A stretch of 64,000 nt of DNA from Streptomyces sp. M41(2017) (GCF_002078175.1 NZ_MWFK01000002.1:682001-746000), one strand, 5' to 3'; shown: positions 29,570 through 39,474, counted from the first letter of the stretch. The notes: generated by a model not told the origin, from the letters alone. Numbers and translations: made by a program.

Positions 29570-31264
29570 ATGAGTGCTGCACATCCGTCGGGGCGCGGCG
29601 TCCTGAGGGAATCGGTCACGGGACAACGCGGACGGGTGGCGCTCAGCGCCCTCTTCGGCTCCGGGCACCAGATCGGCGAGGCCCTCGTCCCCGCCCTCAT
29701 CGGCGTCGTCATCGACCGCGCCGTCACCGGCTCCGACACCGGCGCCCTCGTCCTGTGGCTCGGGGTCCTGGCCGCGGTCTACGCGGGACTGGCCCTGAGC
29801 TTCCGGATCGGCGCGTGGTCGGGCGAACTCGCCGCCGTCCGTGCCGAACACTCCCTGCGCGTCACCCTCGTTCGCCGGGTCCTGCACCCCGGCGGCGGCG
29901 CCGAGAAGGGCAGACTGCCCGGCGCGCTGGCGAACATCGCGACCGAGGACGCCAAACGGGTCGGAGCCGTCAACATGGCTCTCACACTGGGGATCGCCGC
30001 GCTGGTGGGCATCGCGGCCTGCGCGATCGTGCTGTTGCGGACCTCGGTCACCCTCGGCCTCGTCGTCCTGGTGGGCACTCCGGTACTGCTGTGGCTCGGC
30101 CACCTGCTGAGCAAGCCGCTGGAGACCCGGAGCGAGGCCGAGCAGGAACAGGCCGCACACGCCTCGGCCGTCGCCGCCGACCTGGTGACCGGTCTGCGCG
30201 TCCTCAAGGGCATCGGAGGCGAGTCGGCGGCCATCGAACGCTACCGCGCGACCAGCCGCGACTCCCTGCGTGCCACCCTGCGTGCCGCCCGGGCGCAGGC
30301 CTTCCAGAGCGGGATGGTCCTCGCCCTGACCGGCTGCCTGATCGCCGCCGTCGCCCTGGTCGGCGGACGGCTGGCAGCCGAAGGCACCATCAGCCTCGGT
30401 CAGCTGGTCTCGGCGGTCGGCCTCGCCCTCTTCCTCATCGGCCCCCTGGAAGTCCTCGCCTGGGTCAACGCCGAACTCGCCCAGGGCCGCGCCTCGGCCA
30501 CCCGGATCGCGGAGGTGCTGGCCGGCGCGCCCGCCGTCACCGCCGGCGGCAGTCCGCTGCCGAGCCCGGTGCGGGGCGCCGTACGGCTGACCGGAGTACG
30601 GCACGGCGGGCTGCGGGGCGTCGACCTGGACATCGTCCCCGGCGAACTCCTCGGGGTGGTCGCGACCGACCCCGCCCACGCCGCCGATCTGCTGCGCTGC
30701 CTGAGCCGCCAGGCCGACCCCGACGCCGGATCGGTCCAACTGGACGGGGTCTCCCTGCGCGATCTGGACCCGGCCGGGATCCGCACGGCCGTCCTCGTCG
30801 CCGAGCACGACGCGGACCTCTTCGAGGGCACCGTCCGGGGCAACGTGACCGCCGCCGCCCCCGAGACCGCAGCGCCCGAAGCGGCGATGAGCGCGGCCGG
30901 GGTGACCCAGGTGTCCGAGACGCTGCCGGAGGGCGAGCACACCGCGGTGAGCGAACAGGGCCGATCACTGTCGGGCGGGCAGCGCCAACGCGTGGCCCTC
31001 GCCCGTGCGTTGGCGGCGGACCGCCCGGTCCTCGTGGTCCACGAACCGACCACGGCGGTCGACACGGTGACCGAGGCCCGCATCGCGTCCGGCATCCGCG
31101 ACATCCGCACGGGACGCACCACGGTCCTCGTGACGACGAGCCCCGCCCTCCTCGCGGTCACCGACCGGGTGGCGCTCCTCCACGACGGCCGGGTCACGGA
31201 CACCGCCCCGCACGCCGAGCTGGTGCGGCGCCACGAGATCTACCGTTCGGCGGTGCTGGCATGA
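29570..31264 (+). CDS. ABC exporter half-transporter 1 (degenerate Walker A)
   Basis: About 564 residues: an N-terminal six-helix exporter domain (about 20-310) and a C-terminal nucleotide-binding domain. The ATG at 29570 is chosen because GGAGGGG lies 5 bases upstream. The position of Walker A reads GVVATDPAHAADLL, with no GxxxxGK[ST], so this subunit should not bind ATP normally. The signature LSGGQRQRVALARAL and Walker-B-like VLVVHEPTTAVD are intact. It overlaps the next exporter gene by 4 bases, and the two subunits most likely form an asymmetric heterodimer. Proposed role: secretion of the desferri-siderophore across the membrane, by analogy with exporters in related clusters. Confidence 0.92.
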   Translation: MSAAHPSGRGVLRESVTGQRGRVALSALFGSGHQIGEALVPALIGVVIDRAVTGSDTGALVLWLGVLAAVYAGLALSFRIGAWSGELAAVRAEHSLRVTLVRRVLHPGGGAEKGRLPGALANIATEDAKRVGAVNMALTLGIAALVGIAACAIVLLRTSVTLGLVVLVGTPVLLWLGHLLSKPLETRSEAEQEQAAHASAVAADLVTGLRVLKGIGGESAAIERYRATSRDSLRATLRAARAQAFQSGMVLALTGCLIAAVALVGGRLAAEGTISLGQLVSAVGLALFLIGPLEVLAWVNAELAQGRASATRIAEVLAGAPAVTAGGSPLPSPVRGAVRLTGVRHGGLRGVDLDIVPGELLGVVATDPAHAADLLRCLSRQADPDAGSVQLDGVSLRDLDPAGIRTAVLVAEHDADLFEGTVRGNVTAAAPETAAPEAAMSAAGVTQVSETLPEGEHTAVSEQGRSLSGGQRQRVALARALAADRPVLVVHEPTTAVDTVTEARIASGIRDIRTGRTTVLVTTSPALLAVTDRVALLHDGRVTDTAPHAELVRRHEIYRSAVLA

Positions 31265-33111
31265 GCGGCATCCCGGCGGACCGGAACGAGGAAGCGATGA
31301 CCGCCCGAGAGCTCCTGCCCACCGCGACCCCGGCGAGGACACGCGCCGCCGTGCGCGAACTGACGGGCCCGTACGGCAGGTTGGCGCTCGGCTCCCTCGT
31401 GACGATGGTCGCGGCCACCGCGGTGGGACTGCTCGTCCAGCCCCTGCTCGGACACATGGTGGACGTCGTGGCCGACCGACGGCCGCCCGGGGATCTCACC
31501 CTCCCGGTCGTCCTGCTGGTCGTAGTCGCCCTCGTCCAGGGCGGCGCCACCGCGCTCGGCCTCTCCCTGGTGTCACGGCTCGGCGAGAGCGTGCTCGCCC
31601 GGCTGCGCGAACTGTTCGTGGACCGGGCGCTGCGCCTGCCCCTGGAGCAGGTCGAGAAGGCCGGCACGGGAGACCTCACCGCCCGTGTCACGCGGGACGT
31701 GGCCCGGGTGGGCGAGGCCGTCCGCTCCGCGCTGCCCGAGCTGGCCCGCTCGGTCCTGGCCATCGTGCTCACCCTGGCCGCGATGGCCGCGCTGGACTGG
31801 CGCTTCCTGCTCGCCGCTCTCGTCGCCGTACCCGTCCAGGCGCACACCGCGCGCTGGTACCTGCGCAACGCCGTGCCGCTGTACGCCCGCGAACGCATCG
31901 CGACCGGCGCCCAGCAGCAGCAGCTGCTCGACACCATCTCCGGCGCCGGCACCGTACGGGCGTACCGGCTGGAGGACGAGCACACCGGGTACGTCACCGA
32001 ACGCTCCTCCTCCGCGGTCGAGTTGACGATGCGCGGGGTCAAACTGGTGCTGCGCTTCTACAACCGGCTGCACATCGCGGAGTACTCGGGGCTCGCCGCC
32101 GTCCTCGTCACCGGGTTCCTGCTGGTCCGCGCCGGATCCGTGTCCATCGGCACGGCGACCGCCGCCGCGCTGTACTTCCACAGCCTGTTCACGCCGGTGA
32201 ACTCCGCCCTGGTGCTCCTCGACGACGCCCAGACCGCCACCGCCGCGCTCAACCGGCTCGTCGGGGTCGCGGACCCCGCGCCCGCCGACGCCGGACCGGC
32301 GGCCACCGTTCCCGGGCAGCCGGGCCCCGCCGACGACGGACCCGGCACGGTCACCGTGACCGGCCTCCACCACGCCTACACGCCCGGAAGGCCCGTCCTG
32401 CGGGACGTGAGCCTGACGCTGCGTGCCGGGGAACGGGTGGCCCTGGTCGGCCCCAGCGGCGCCGGCAAGACGACGCTCGCCAAACTCATCGCGGGTGTGC
32501 ACCGGCCGACCGCCGGTTCGGTCCGGCTGGCCGGCTCCGGCCTCCCCGGCGAGAGACTGCAGGTCGCGCTGGTGACCCAGGAGACACACGTCTTCGCCGG
32601 GCCGCTCGCCGCGGACCTGCGGCTGGCCCGGGCCGCGGCCGGCGACGAGGACCTGCGCGCCGCGCTGGCCGTCGTCGAGGCGCTCGACTGGGTCGAGGCC
32701 CTGCCCGAGGGCCTCGCCACGGTCGTCGGCGAGGGCGGGCACCGCCTCACCCCCGCCCAGGTGCAGCAACTGGCCCTGGCCCGCCTGGTCCTGACCGACC
32801 CGCCGGTGGCCGTGCTCGACGAGGCGACGGCCGAGGCCGGCAGCACCGGCGCCCGCCTCCTGGAGAGGGCCGCCGCCCGGGCCGTCGAGGGCCGGACGGC
32901 CCTCGTCGTCGCCCACCGCCTCACCCAGGCCGCCACCGCGGACCGGATCGTCGTCATGGAGGACGGCCGGATCGTCGAGAGCGGCCGCCACGACGAGCTG
33001 TGCGCCGCCGACGGCACCTACGCCTCGCTCTGGCAGGCCTGGTCCGGAACGCGCGCGACGCCCGAACACCCCCCGCACACCCTCACCGCCCCGACCCTGA
33101 AGGACCACTGA
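31261..33111 (+). CDS. ABC exporter half-transporter 2 (degenerate signature)
   Basis: About 616 residues from the ATG at 31261, which overlaps the previous stop (ATGA); an ATG at 31297 with GAGGAA upstream is an alternative. The six-helix domain spans about 45-340. The nucleotide-binding domain has an intact Walker A, GPSGAGKTTLAK, and Walker B with catalytic glutamate, VAVLDEATAE. The signature is degenerate (RLTPAQVQQLALARL instead of LSGGQ). Together with subunit 1 this gives one complete composite ATP site and one degenerate site. The stop overlaps the start of the lipoprotein gene. Confidence 0.93.
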   Translation: MSGIPADRNEEAMTARELLPTATPARTRAAVRELTGPYGRLALGSLVTMVAATAVGLLVQPLLGHMVDVVADRRPPGDLTLPVVLLVVVALVQGGATALGLSLVSRLGESVLARLRELFVDRALRLPLEQVEKAGTGDLTARVTRDVARVGEAVRSALPELARSVLAIVLTLAAMAALDWRFLLAALVAVPVQAHTARWYLRNAVPLYARERIATGAQQQQLLDTISGAGTVRAYRLEDEHTGYVTERSSSAVELTMRGVKLVLRFYNRLHIAEYSGLAAVLVTGFLLVRAGSVSIGTATAAALYFHSLFTPVNSALVLLDDAQTATAALNRLVGVADPAPADAGPAATVPGQPGPADDGPGTVTVTGLHHAYTPGRPVLRDVSLTLRAGERVALVGPSGAGKTTLAKLIAGVHRPTAGSVRLAGSGLPGERLQVALVTQETHVFAGPLAADLRLARAAAGDEDLRAALAVVEALDWVEALPEGLATVVGEGGHRLTPAQVQQLALARLVLTDPPVAVLDEATAEAGSTGARLLERAAARAVEGRTALVVAHRLTQAATADRIVVMEDGRIVESGRHDELCAADGTYASLWQAWSGTRATPEHPPHTLTAPTLKDH

Positions 33112-34169
33112 TGCTCGGCTCCCTGAGAGGCACCCGGCTCGCCGCGGCGCTCGCCTCGGCCCTCCTGCTCTTCGGCACCGTCGCGGCCTGCGGCTCCTCG
33201 GACGGCTCCGGAGCCGGTTCCGAGAAGCCCGCCGCCGCGAACAAGGCTTTTCCCGTCACGATCGCCCACAAGTACGGCAGCACCACCGTCAAGGCCGAGC
33301 CCCGGCGGATCGTCACGGTCGGTCTGACCGACCAGGACTCCGTGCTGGCCCTCGGCAAGGTGCCCGTCGGCACCACGGAATGGCTCGGCGGCTACAAGGG
33401 CGCCATCGGCCCCTGGGCCACCGACAAGCTCGGAGACGCCACGATCCCCACCGTCCTGAAGGACACCGGCACCGGCCCGCAGACCGAGAAGATCGCGGCC
33501 CTGCACCCGGACCTGATCCTCGCGGTCTACGGCGGCCTCACGAAGGCGCAGTACACCACCCTGTCGAAGTTCGCTCCCGTGGTGGCCCAGCCGAAGGAGT
33601 ACAACGACTTCGGTGTGCCCTGGCAGAAGCAGACCGAGATCATCGGCAAGGCGCTCGGCCAGGAGGCCAAGGCCGCCTCGGTGGTGAACGGGGTCGAGGC
33701 CGACTTCAAGGCCGCCGCCGCGAAGAACCCCGCGTTCGCCAGGTCCAAGGGCGTCGTGGCCACACCGTACGAAGGCACCTTCGTGTTCGGCAGTCAGGAC
33801 CCCCGTTCGCGCGTCCTGACCGACCTCGGCTTCACCCTCCCCGCCGATCTCGACAAGGTCATCGGGGACGAGTTCGGCGCCAACATCAGCAAGGAGCGCA
33901 CCGACCTGCTGGACACCGACGCGATCGTCTGGATCGCCGGGGACCCGGCCGAGGACGAGGCCAAGCTGCACAAGGACGCCCTGTACGGCGACCTGAAGGT
34001 GGCGCGGCAGCAGCGTGAGGTCTACATCAAGGAGAGCAGCGACTACGGCAACTCCGTCTCCTTCGTGACGGTGCTCAGCCTGCCGTACATGCTCGACCGG
34101 CTGGTGCCCCAGCTGGCCGCCGCCGTCGACGGCGACCCCGCGACGAAGGTGCCGGCCCCCGGCGCGTGA
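33111..34169 (+). CDS. Ferri-siderophore-binding lipoprotein
   Basis: A 352-residue periplasmic-binding-protein of the FepB/FhuD-like class. The signal peptide ends in the lipobox VAAC with the lipidated cysteine at residue 27, followed by a Ser/Gly/Ala-rich linker. The mature part has the two-lobe pattern joined by a helix, including PRRIVTVGLTDQDSVLALG and the region LHPDLILAVYGG. It would capture the ferric siderophore outside the membrane and deliver it to the permease pair encoded at 23.0-25.2 kb. The start overlaps the exporter stop (TGATG), so exporter and receptor are in one iron-controlled operon. A hairpin follows. Confidence 0.95.
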   Translation: MLGSLRGTRLAAALASALLLFGTVAACGSSDGSGAGSEKPAAANKAFPVTIAHKYGSTTVKAEPRRIVTVGLTDQDSVLALGKVPVGTTEWLGGYKGAIGPWATDKLGDATIPTVLKDTGTGPQTEKIAALHPDLILAVYGGLTKAQYTTLSKFAPVVAQPKEYNDFGVPWQKQTEIIGKALGQEAKAASVVNGVEADFKAAAAKNPAFARSKGVVATPYEGTFVFGSQDPRSRVLTDLGFTLPADLDKVIGDEFGANISKERTDLLDTDAIVWIAGDPAEDEAKLHKDALYGDLKVARQQREVYIKESSDYGNSVSFVTVLSLPYMLDRLVPQLAAAVDGDPATKVPAPGA

Positions 34170-34195
34170 CCCCTCCCGCCCCGGACGTCCCACCC

Positions 34196-34229
34196 GGGCC
34201 CGGAGCACGGTCCGCCCTGCTCCCGGCCC
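34196..34229 (+). terminator. Hairpin terminator ending the siderophore locus
   Basis: GGGCCCGGAGCA pairs with TGCTCCCGGCCC with a single C-C mismatch, around a 10-base loop, 27 bases after the lipoprotein stop. Confidence 0.65.
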
Positions 34230-34351
34230 CGTCCCGTACCGCTGCCGGGCGCCCGCCCGGACCCCTGAGATCTGGATCACCGAAGCCAAGAGGCCAAGGT
34301 CACAGGCGCCGCCTCTGCTGCCGCTCGAGAACTCTGGCCTAGCATCCGAGC

Positions 34352-36160
34352 ATGACAGTCCTGCCCAATGACGGGCTCGCGCTGGCCGCCGAGTTCCCGT
34401 CCGCGACCCATGACCAGTGGCAGCTCCTGGTGGAGGGCGTGCTGCGCAAGTCGGGCAAGGAGGTCTCGGGCGCGTCTGCCGAGGACGCGCTGTCGACCTC
34501 CTTGGAGGACGGGCTCCGCACCAAGCCCCTGTACACCGCGCGCGACGCGGCTCCCGATCCCGGCCTTCCCGGGTTCGCCCCCTTCGTGCGGGCGGCCCGC
34601 CCCGAGGGGAGCACCGCCGGGGGCTGGGACGTACGTCAGCGGCACACGGCCGGCGACAACGCGCTGGTGCTCGGCGACCTGGAGAACGGCGTCACGTCGT
34701 TGTGGCTGGCCGTCGGCGAGGGCGGAATCCCCCTCGGCTCGCTCGGCCCCGTGCTGGAGGGCGTCTACCTCGACCTGGCGCCGGTCGTCCTCGACGCGGG
34801 CCGTGACACCGAGGCCGCGGCGGCGGAACTGCTGCGGCTGTACGAAGAGCGGGGTGTGGCTCCGGGTGCGGTCCGGGGCAATCTCGGCGGCGACCCGCTC
34901 GGCCACGAGGCCCGCACGGGCAACCCGACGGACATCGCCCCGGTCGCGGCCCTCGCGCGGCGGTGCGCCGAGGACTACCCCGGGCTGCGGGCGCTGACCG
35001 TGGACGCGCTGCCGTACCACGAGGCCGGCGGATCGGCCGCGCAGGAGCTGGGCGCCTCCCTGGCGACCGGCGTCGCCTACCTCCGGGAGCTGACCCGGGC
35101 GGGCCTGACCGTCGAACAGGCCTGCGCACAGCTGGAGTTCCGTCACGCGGCGACCGCCGACCAGTTCCTGACCATCGCCAAGCTCCGGGCGGCGCGCCGC
35201 CTGTGGGCGCGGGTCGCCGAGGTGAGCGGTGCGCCGGCCGCGGGCGCGCAGGTGCAGCACGCCGTGACGTCGCCGGTGATGATGTCGCGCCGCGACCCGT
35301 GGGTGAACATGCTCCGGACGACCATCGCCACGCTCGCCGCGGGTGTCGGCGGCGCGGACGCGGTCACCGTGCTCCCCTTCGATCACGCCCTCGGTCTGCC
35401 CGACGCGTTCGCGCGCCGCATCGCGCGCAACACCTCGACGATCCTCATGGAGGAGTCGCACCTGTCCCGGGTCATCGACCCCGCCGGCGGCTCCTGGTAC
35501 GTGGAACGGCTGACCGACGAACTCGCGGGCGCGGCCTGGGAGTTCTTCCGGTCGATCGAGCAGGACGGCGGCCAGGCGGCCGCTTTGCGCTCGGGCCGGA
35601 TCGGTGACGAACTGGCGAAGACCTGGGCGGCGCGCTCGGCGAAGCTCGCCACCCGACGTGAACCCGTCACCGGCGTCAGCGAGTTCCCGCATCTCGCCGA
35701 ACGCCCGGTGGAACGCGCGCCGGCCCCCGCCCCGCCGTCGGGCGGCCTGCCCCGGGTCCGGCGCGACGAGGCGTACGAGGCGCTGCGGGCCCGCTCCGAC
35801 GCGCACCTCGCCGCCACCGGGTCCCGGCCCCGCGTCTACCTGGCCACCATCGGCCCCGCCGCCGCTCACTCCGCGCGGTCCACGTTCGTCTCGAACCTGT
35901 TCCAGGCCGGCGGCGTCGAGCCGGTCACGGACGGCACGTTCGAGGACAGCGGAGCCACGGAGGCCTGCGTCTGCTCCAGCGACACGCTGTACGAGGAGCA
36001 GGCCGCGAGCACGGCCGAGGCCCTCGTGGCGGCAGGCGCCCGGCACGTGTTCCTCGCCGGCCGTCCCGGGCAGTACCCGGGTGTCGACTCCTACGTCTTC
36101 GCGGGCTGCGACGCCGTCGCCGTCCTCTCCGCCACGCTCGACCGCATGGGAGTGTCCTGA
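34352..36160 (+). CDS. mutA: Methylmalonyl-CoA mutase small (beta) subunit
   Basis: A 602-residue non-catalytic subunit. It carries a TIM-barrel region homologous to the large subunit, with FRHAATADQFLTIAKLRAAR around residues 262-281 and RRDPWVNMLRTT. A C-terminal Rossmann-like domain lacks the cobalamin ligand motif DxHxxG, as is normal for this subunit. It forms a heterodimer with MutB that interconverts succinyl-CoA and methylmalonyl-CoA, supplying polyketide extender units and taking part in propionate and valine catabolism. A TAGCAT sequence at 34340-34345 lies 6 bases before the ATG, so the transcript may be leaderless. The stop overlaps the mutB start. Confidence 0.96.
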   Translation: MTVLPNDGLALAAEFPSATHDQWQLLVEGVLRKSGKEVSGASAEDALSTSLEDGLRTKPLYTARDAAPDPGLPGFAPFVRAARPEGSTAGGWDVRQRHTAGDNALVLGDLENGVTSLWLAVGEGGIPLGSLGPVLEGVYLDLAPVVLDAGRDTEAAAAELLRLYEERGVAPGAVRGNLGGDPLGHEARTGNPTDIAPVAALARRCAEDYPGLRALTVDALPYHEAGGSAAQELGASLATGVAYLRELTRAGLTVEQACAQLEFRHAATADQFLTIAKLRAARRLWARVAEVSGAPAAGAQVQHAVTSPVMMSRRDPWVNMLRTTIATLAAGVGGADAVTVLPFDHALGLPDAFARRIARNTSTILMEESHLSRVIDPAGGSWYVERLTDELAGAAWEFFRSIEQDGGQAAALRSGRIGDELAKTWAARSAKLATRREPVTGVSEFPHLAERPVERAPAPAPPSGGLPRVRRDEAYEALRARSDAHLAATGSRPRVYLATIGPAAAHSARSTFVSNLFQAGGVEPVTDGTFEDSGATEACVCSSDTLYEEQAASTAEALVAAGARHVFLAGRPGQYPGVDSYVFAGCDAVAVLSATLDRMGVS

Positions 36161-38331
36161 TGGGAATCCCCGACTTCTCCGGGATCGAACTGGGGACACC
36201 CACCGCCGACGGCACCGCCGAGGAGTGGAACGCCGCCGCGGCGAAGGCCACCGGCGGCGAGGCGGTCTGGGAGACCCCGGAGGGCATCGCGGTCAAGCCG
36301 CTGTACACCGGGCGGGACACCGAGGGCCTGGACTTCCTCGACACCTACCCGGGGATCGCGCCGTACCTGCGCGGTCCGTACCCGACCATGTACGTCAACC
36401 AGCCCTGGACGATCCGTCAGTACGCGGGTTTCTCCACGGCCGAGGAGTCGAACGCCTTCTACCGCCGCAATCTGGCGGCCGGCCAGAAGGGCCTGTCGAT
36501 CGCCTTCGACCTGCCCACGCACCGGGGTTACGACAGCGATCACCCGCGCGTGACGGGCGACGTCGGCATGGCGGGCGTGGCCATCGACTCCATCTACGAC
36601 ATGCGGCAGCTCTTCGACGGCATCCCGCTGGACAGGATGACCGTGTCGATGACGATGAACGGCGCCGTGCTGCCCGTTCTCGCGCTGTACATCGTGGCGG
36701 CCGAGGAACAGGGCGTACCGCCCGAGAAGCTGGCCGGGACCATCCAGAACGACATCCTCAAGGAGTTCATGGTCCGCAACACCTACATCTATCCGCCGAA
36801 GCCGTCGATGCGGATCATCTCCGACATCTTCGCGTACACCTCGCAGCGGATGCCGCGCTACAACTCCATCTCCATCTCCGGGTACCACATCCAGGAGGCG
36901 GGGGCGACGGCCGATCTGGAGCTGGCGTACACGCTCGCCGACGGCGTGGAGTACATCCGGGCGGGCCGCGAAGCGGGCCTGGACGTGGACGCGTTCGCGC
37001 CGCGTCTGTCCTTCTTCTGGGCGATCGGCATGAACTTCTTCATGGAGGTCGCCAAGCTGCGGGCGGCGCGCCTGCTGTGGGCGAAGCTCGTCAGGCAGTT
37101 CGACCCGCAGAACTCCAAGTCCCTCTCCCTGCGCACTCATTCGCAGACCTCCGGCTGGTCGCTGACCGCACAGGACGTGTTCAACAACGTGACGCGTACG
37201 TGCGTGGAGGCGATGGCCGCCACCCAGGGACACACGCAGTCCCTGCACACCAACGCCCTCGACGAGGCGCTGGCCCTGCCGACCGACTTCTCCGCGCGGA
37301 TCGCGCGCAACACGCAGTTGCTGCTCCAGCAGGAGTCCGGCACGACCCGGGTCATCGACCCGTGGGGCGGCAGCGCGTACATCGAGAAGCTGACGTACGA
37401 CCTCGCGCGCCGGGCCTGGCAGCACATCGAGGAGGTCGAGGCGGCGGGCGGCATGGCGCAGGCCATCGACGCCGGCATCCCCAAGCTCCGGATCGAGGAG
37501 GCGGCGGCCCGTACCCAGGCCCGGATCGACTCCGGCCGCCAGCCGGTCATCGGCGTCAACAAGTACCGGGTCGAGACCGACGAGAAGATCGACGTCCTCA
37601 AGGTCGACAACTCCTCCGTGCGCACCCAGCAGATCGAGAAACTGCGGCGGCTGCGGGCGGAGCGCGACGAGGGCGCGTGCCAGGACGCGCTCGACGCGCT
37701 GACGCGCGCGGCCGGTGGTGAGGGCAACCTGCTGGAGCTGGCGGTGCGCGCCGCACGCGCCAAGGCGACGGTCGGCGAGATCTCCGACGCGCTGGAGAAG
37801 GTGTACGGGCGGCACGCGGGCCAGATCCGTACGATCTCCGGCGTGTACCGCAACGAAGCAGGGGAGTCCCCGTCCGTGGACCGCACGCGCGCGCTGGTGG
37901 ACACGTTCGAGGAGGCGGAGGGCCGTCGCCCGCGCATCCTGGTGGCCAAGATGGGCCAGGACGGTCACGACCGCGGCCAGAAGGTCATCGCCACCGCGTT
38001 CGCCGACCTCGGCTTCGACGTCGACGTCGGCCCGCTGTTCCAGACGCCCGCCGAGGTGGCGCGCCAGGCGGTGGAGGCGGACGTGCACATCGTGGGTGTC
38101 TCGTCGCTGGCCGCGGGGCATCTCACGCTCGTCCCGGCGCTGCGCGAGGAGCTGGCGTCGGAGGGCCGTGAGGACATCATGATCGTGGTCGGCGGGGTGA
38201 TCCCGCCGCAGGACGTTCCGACGCTGCTGGAGATGGGCGCGGCGGCCGTGTTCCCGCCCGGCACGGTGATCCCGGACGCGGCCTACGACCTCGTCCGGCG
38301 GCTCGGGACGGACCTCGGGCACGAGCTGTGA
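36160..38331 (+). CDS. mutB: Methylmalonyl-CoA mutase large (alpha) subunit
   Basis: A 723-residue catalytic subunit. The barrel includes PTMYVNQPWTIRQYAGFS, the conserved LSIAFDLPTHRGYDSD and RIARNTQLLLQQESG. The C-terminal cobalamin domain carries the ligand motif DGHDRG in MGQDGHDRGQKVI (about residue 603) and SSLAAGHLTLVP, holding adenosylcobalamin through the histidine. Length is typical. It begins at the mutA stop (TGATG) and overlaps meaB by 4 bases, making a mutA-mutB-meaB operon. Confidence 0.98.
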   Translation: MGIPDFSGIELGTPTADGTAEEWNAAAAKATGGEAVWETPEGIAVKPLYTGRDTEGLDFLDTYPGIAPYLRGPYPTMYVNQPWTIRQYAGFSTAEESNAFYRRNLAAGQKGLSIAFDLPTHRGYDSDHPRVTGDVGMAGVAIDSIYDMRQLFDGIPLDRMTVSMTMNGAVLPVLALYIVAAEEQGVPPEKLAGTIQNDILKEFMVRNTYIYPPKPSMRIISDIFAYTSQRMPRYNSISISGYHIQEAGATADLELAYTLADGVEYIRAGREAGLDVDAFAPRLSFFWAIGMNFFMEVAKLRAARLLWAKLVRQFDPQNSKSLSLRTHSQTSGWSLTAQDVFNNVTRTCVEAMAATQGHTQSLHTNALDEALALPTDFSARIARNTQLLLQQESGTTRVIDPWGGSAYIEKLTYDLARRAWQHIEEVEAAGGMAQAIDAGIPKLRIEEAAARTQARIDSGRQPVIGVNKYRVETDEKIDVLKVDNSSVRTQQIEKLRRLRAERDEGACQDALDALTRAAGGEGNLLELAVRAARAKATVGEISDALEKVYGRHAGQIRTISGVYRNEAGESPSVDRTRALVDTFEEAEGRRPRILVAKMGQDGHDRGQKVIATAFADLGFDVDVGPLFQTPAEVARQAVEADVHIVGVSSLAAGHLTLVPALREELASEGREDIMIVVGGVIPPQDVPTLLEMGAAAVFPPGTVIPDAAYDLVRRLGTDLGHEL

Positions 38332-39311
38332 TCGCGCTCGACACCTACGTCAAGGGGGTCCTCGGGGGAAGGCGGGCGCTGGTCGCCCGCGCGATCACCC
38401 TCGTGGAGTCCACGCGCCCCCAGCACCGGGCGCTGGCGCAGGAGTTGCTGACCGAGCTGCTCCCGCACAGCGGCAGGGCGCGGCGGATCGGGATCAGCGG
38501 GGTTCCGGGTGTCGGCAAGTCGACGTTCATCGACGCGTTCGGCACGATGCTGACCTCGCTCGGCCACCGGGTCGCGGTGCTCGCCGTCGACCCGTCGTCG
38601 AGCCGTACCGGCGGCTCGATCCTCGGTGACAAGACGCGGATGGAGCGGCTGGCCGTGGACCCGGACGCGTTCATCCGCCCCTCCCCCACCGCCGGCACGC
38701 TCGGCGGGGTCGCCAAGGCGACCCGGGAGTCGATCGTGGTGATGGAGGCGGCGGGATACGACATCGTGCTCGTGGAGACGGTCGGGGTCGGACAGTCGGA
38801 GACCGCCGTCGCGAACATGGTCGACTCCTTCCTGCTGCTGACGCTGGCCCGCACCGGGGACCAGTTGCAGGGCATCAAGAAGGGCGTCCTGGAGCTGGCC
38901 GACGTGATCGCGGTCAACAAGGCGGACGGACCGCACACCCGTGACGCCCAGTCCGCCGCCCGTGAACTGGCCGGTGCGCTGCGGCTGATGCACGGCAAGG
39001 ACGCGGCCTGGACGCCGCCCGTGCTCAGTTGCAGCGCCCGTGAGGGTGCGGGCCTGGACACCGTGTGGGACCGGCTGGAGCAGCACCGCACGCTGCTCGA
39101 CTCCTCCGGCCGGCTGGCCGACAAGCGGCGCGACCAGCAGGTCGACTGGACCTGGACGATGGTCCGTGACGAGCTTCTCGGCCGGCTGCACGCCGACCCG
39201 GAGGTTCGTGCGCTGGCCCCGGACCTCGAACGGCAGGTGCGCGAGGGGTCGTTGACGGCGACCCTCGCCGCGGAACGGATCCTGAGGACCTTCCGGGGCG
39301 GAGACCGTTAG
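38328..39311 (+). CDS. meaB: Methylmalonyl-CoA mutase-associated GTPase
   Basis: A 327-residue G3E-family P-loop GTPase. Motifs are GISGVPGVGKSTFID (Walker A), VDPSSSRTGGSILGDKTRM (switch region), ETVGVGQSE, and NKADG for guanine recognition. MeaB protects and helps load methylmalonyl-CoA mutase with adenosylcobalamin. The GTG start overlaps the mutB stop (GTGA), so its amount is tied to the mutase. A perfect 19-bp hairpin about 110 bases downstream ends the operon. Confidence 0.96.
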   Translation: MIALDTYVKGVLGGRRALVARAITLVESTRPQHRALAQELLTELLPHSGRARRIGISGVPGVGKSTFIDAFGTMLTSLGHRVAVLAVDPSSSRTGGSILGDKTRMERLAVDPDAFIRPSPTAGTLGGVAKATRESIVVMEAAGYDIVLVETVGVGQSETAVANMVDSFLLLTLARTGDQLQGIKKGVLELADVIAVNKADGPHTRDAQSAARELAGALRLMHGKDAAWTPPVLSCSAREGAGLDTVWDRLEQHRTLLDSSGRLADKRRDQQVDWTWTMVRDELLGRLHADPEVRALAPDLERQVREGSLTATLAAERILRTFRGGDR

Positions 39312-39423
39312 CGATGGGAGCGGGCCTGTCGAACCGCGGTACCGGGGGCCGGCGTTCCCCGCGCAGGGCGTGGAGTGAGGTGCGCGGGGCCGGAACGGCC
39401 CCAGGCCCGCACGATGTCCCAGG

Positions 39424-39465
39424 AACGTGAAGGGCCCCCGGCCGGTGCCGGGGGCCCTTCACGTT
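39424..39465. terminator. Strong bidirectional terminator between meaB and cbtA
   Basis: A perfect 19-bp stem (39424-39442 with 39447-39465) and a CGGT tetraloop sit between convergent operons, 10 bases after the cbtA stop. Confidence 0.85.
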
Positions 39466-39474
39466 GCCGGGGAC

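Noticed and set aside
29566..31260. Extended plus-strand frame joined to exporter subunit 2
   Set aside because: The first 560 codons are an Arg/Pro-rich shadow of exporter subunit 1 in another frame; the real start is the ATG at 31261.
34352..36160. MutA lacking the cobalamin ligand motif as a sign of decay
   Set aside because: Loss of DxHxxG in the small subunit is normal for heterodimeric bacterial methylmalonyl-CoA mutases.
36091..38322. A 743-codon minus-strand frame opposite mutB
   Set aside because: Antisense shadow; mutB on the plus strand has all catalytic and cobalamin motifs, while the shadow shows none.
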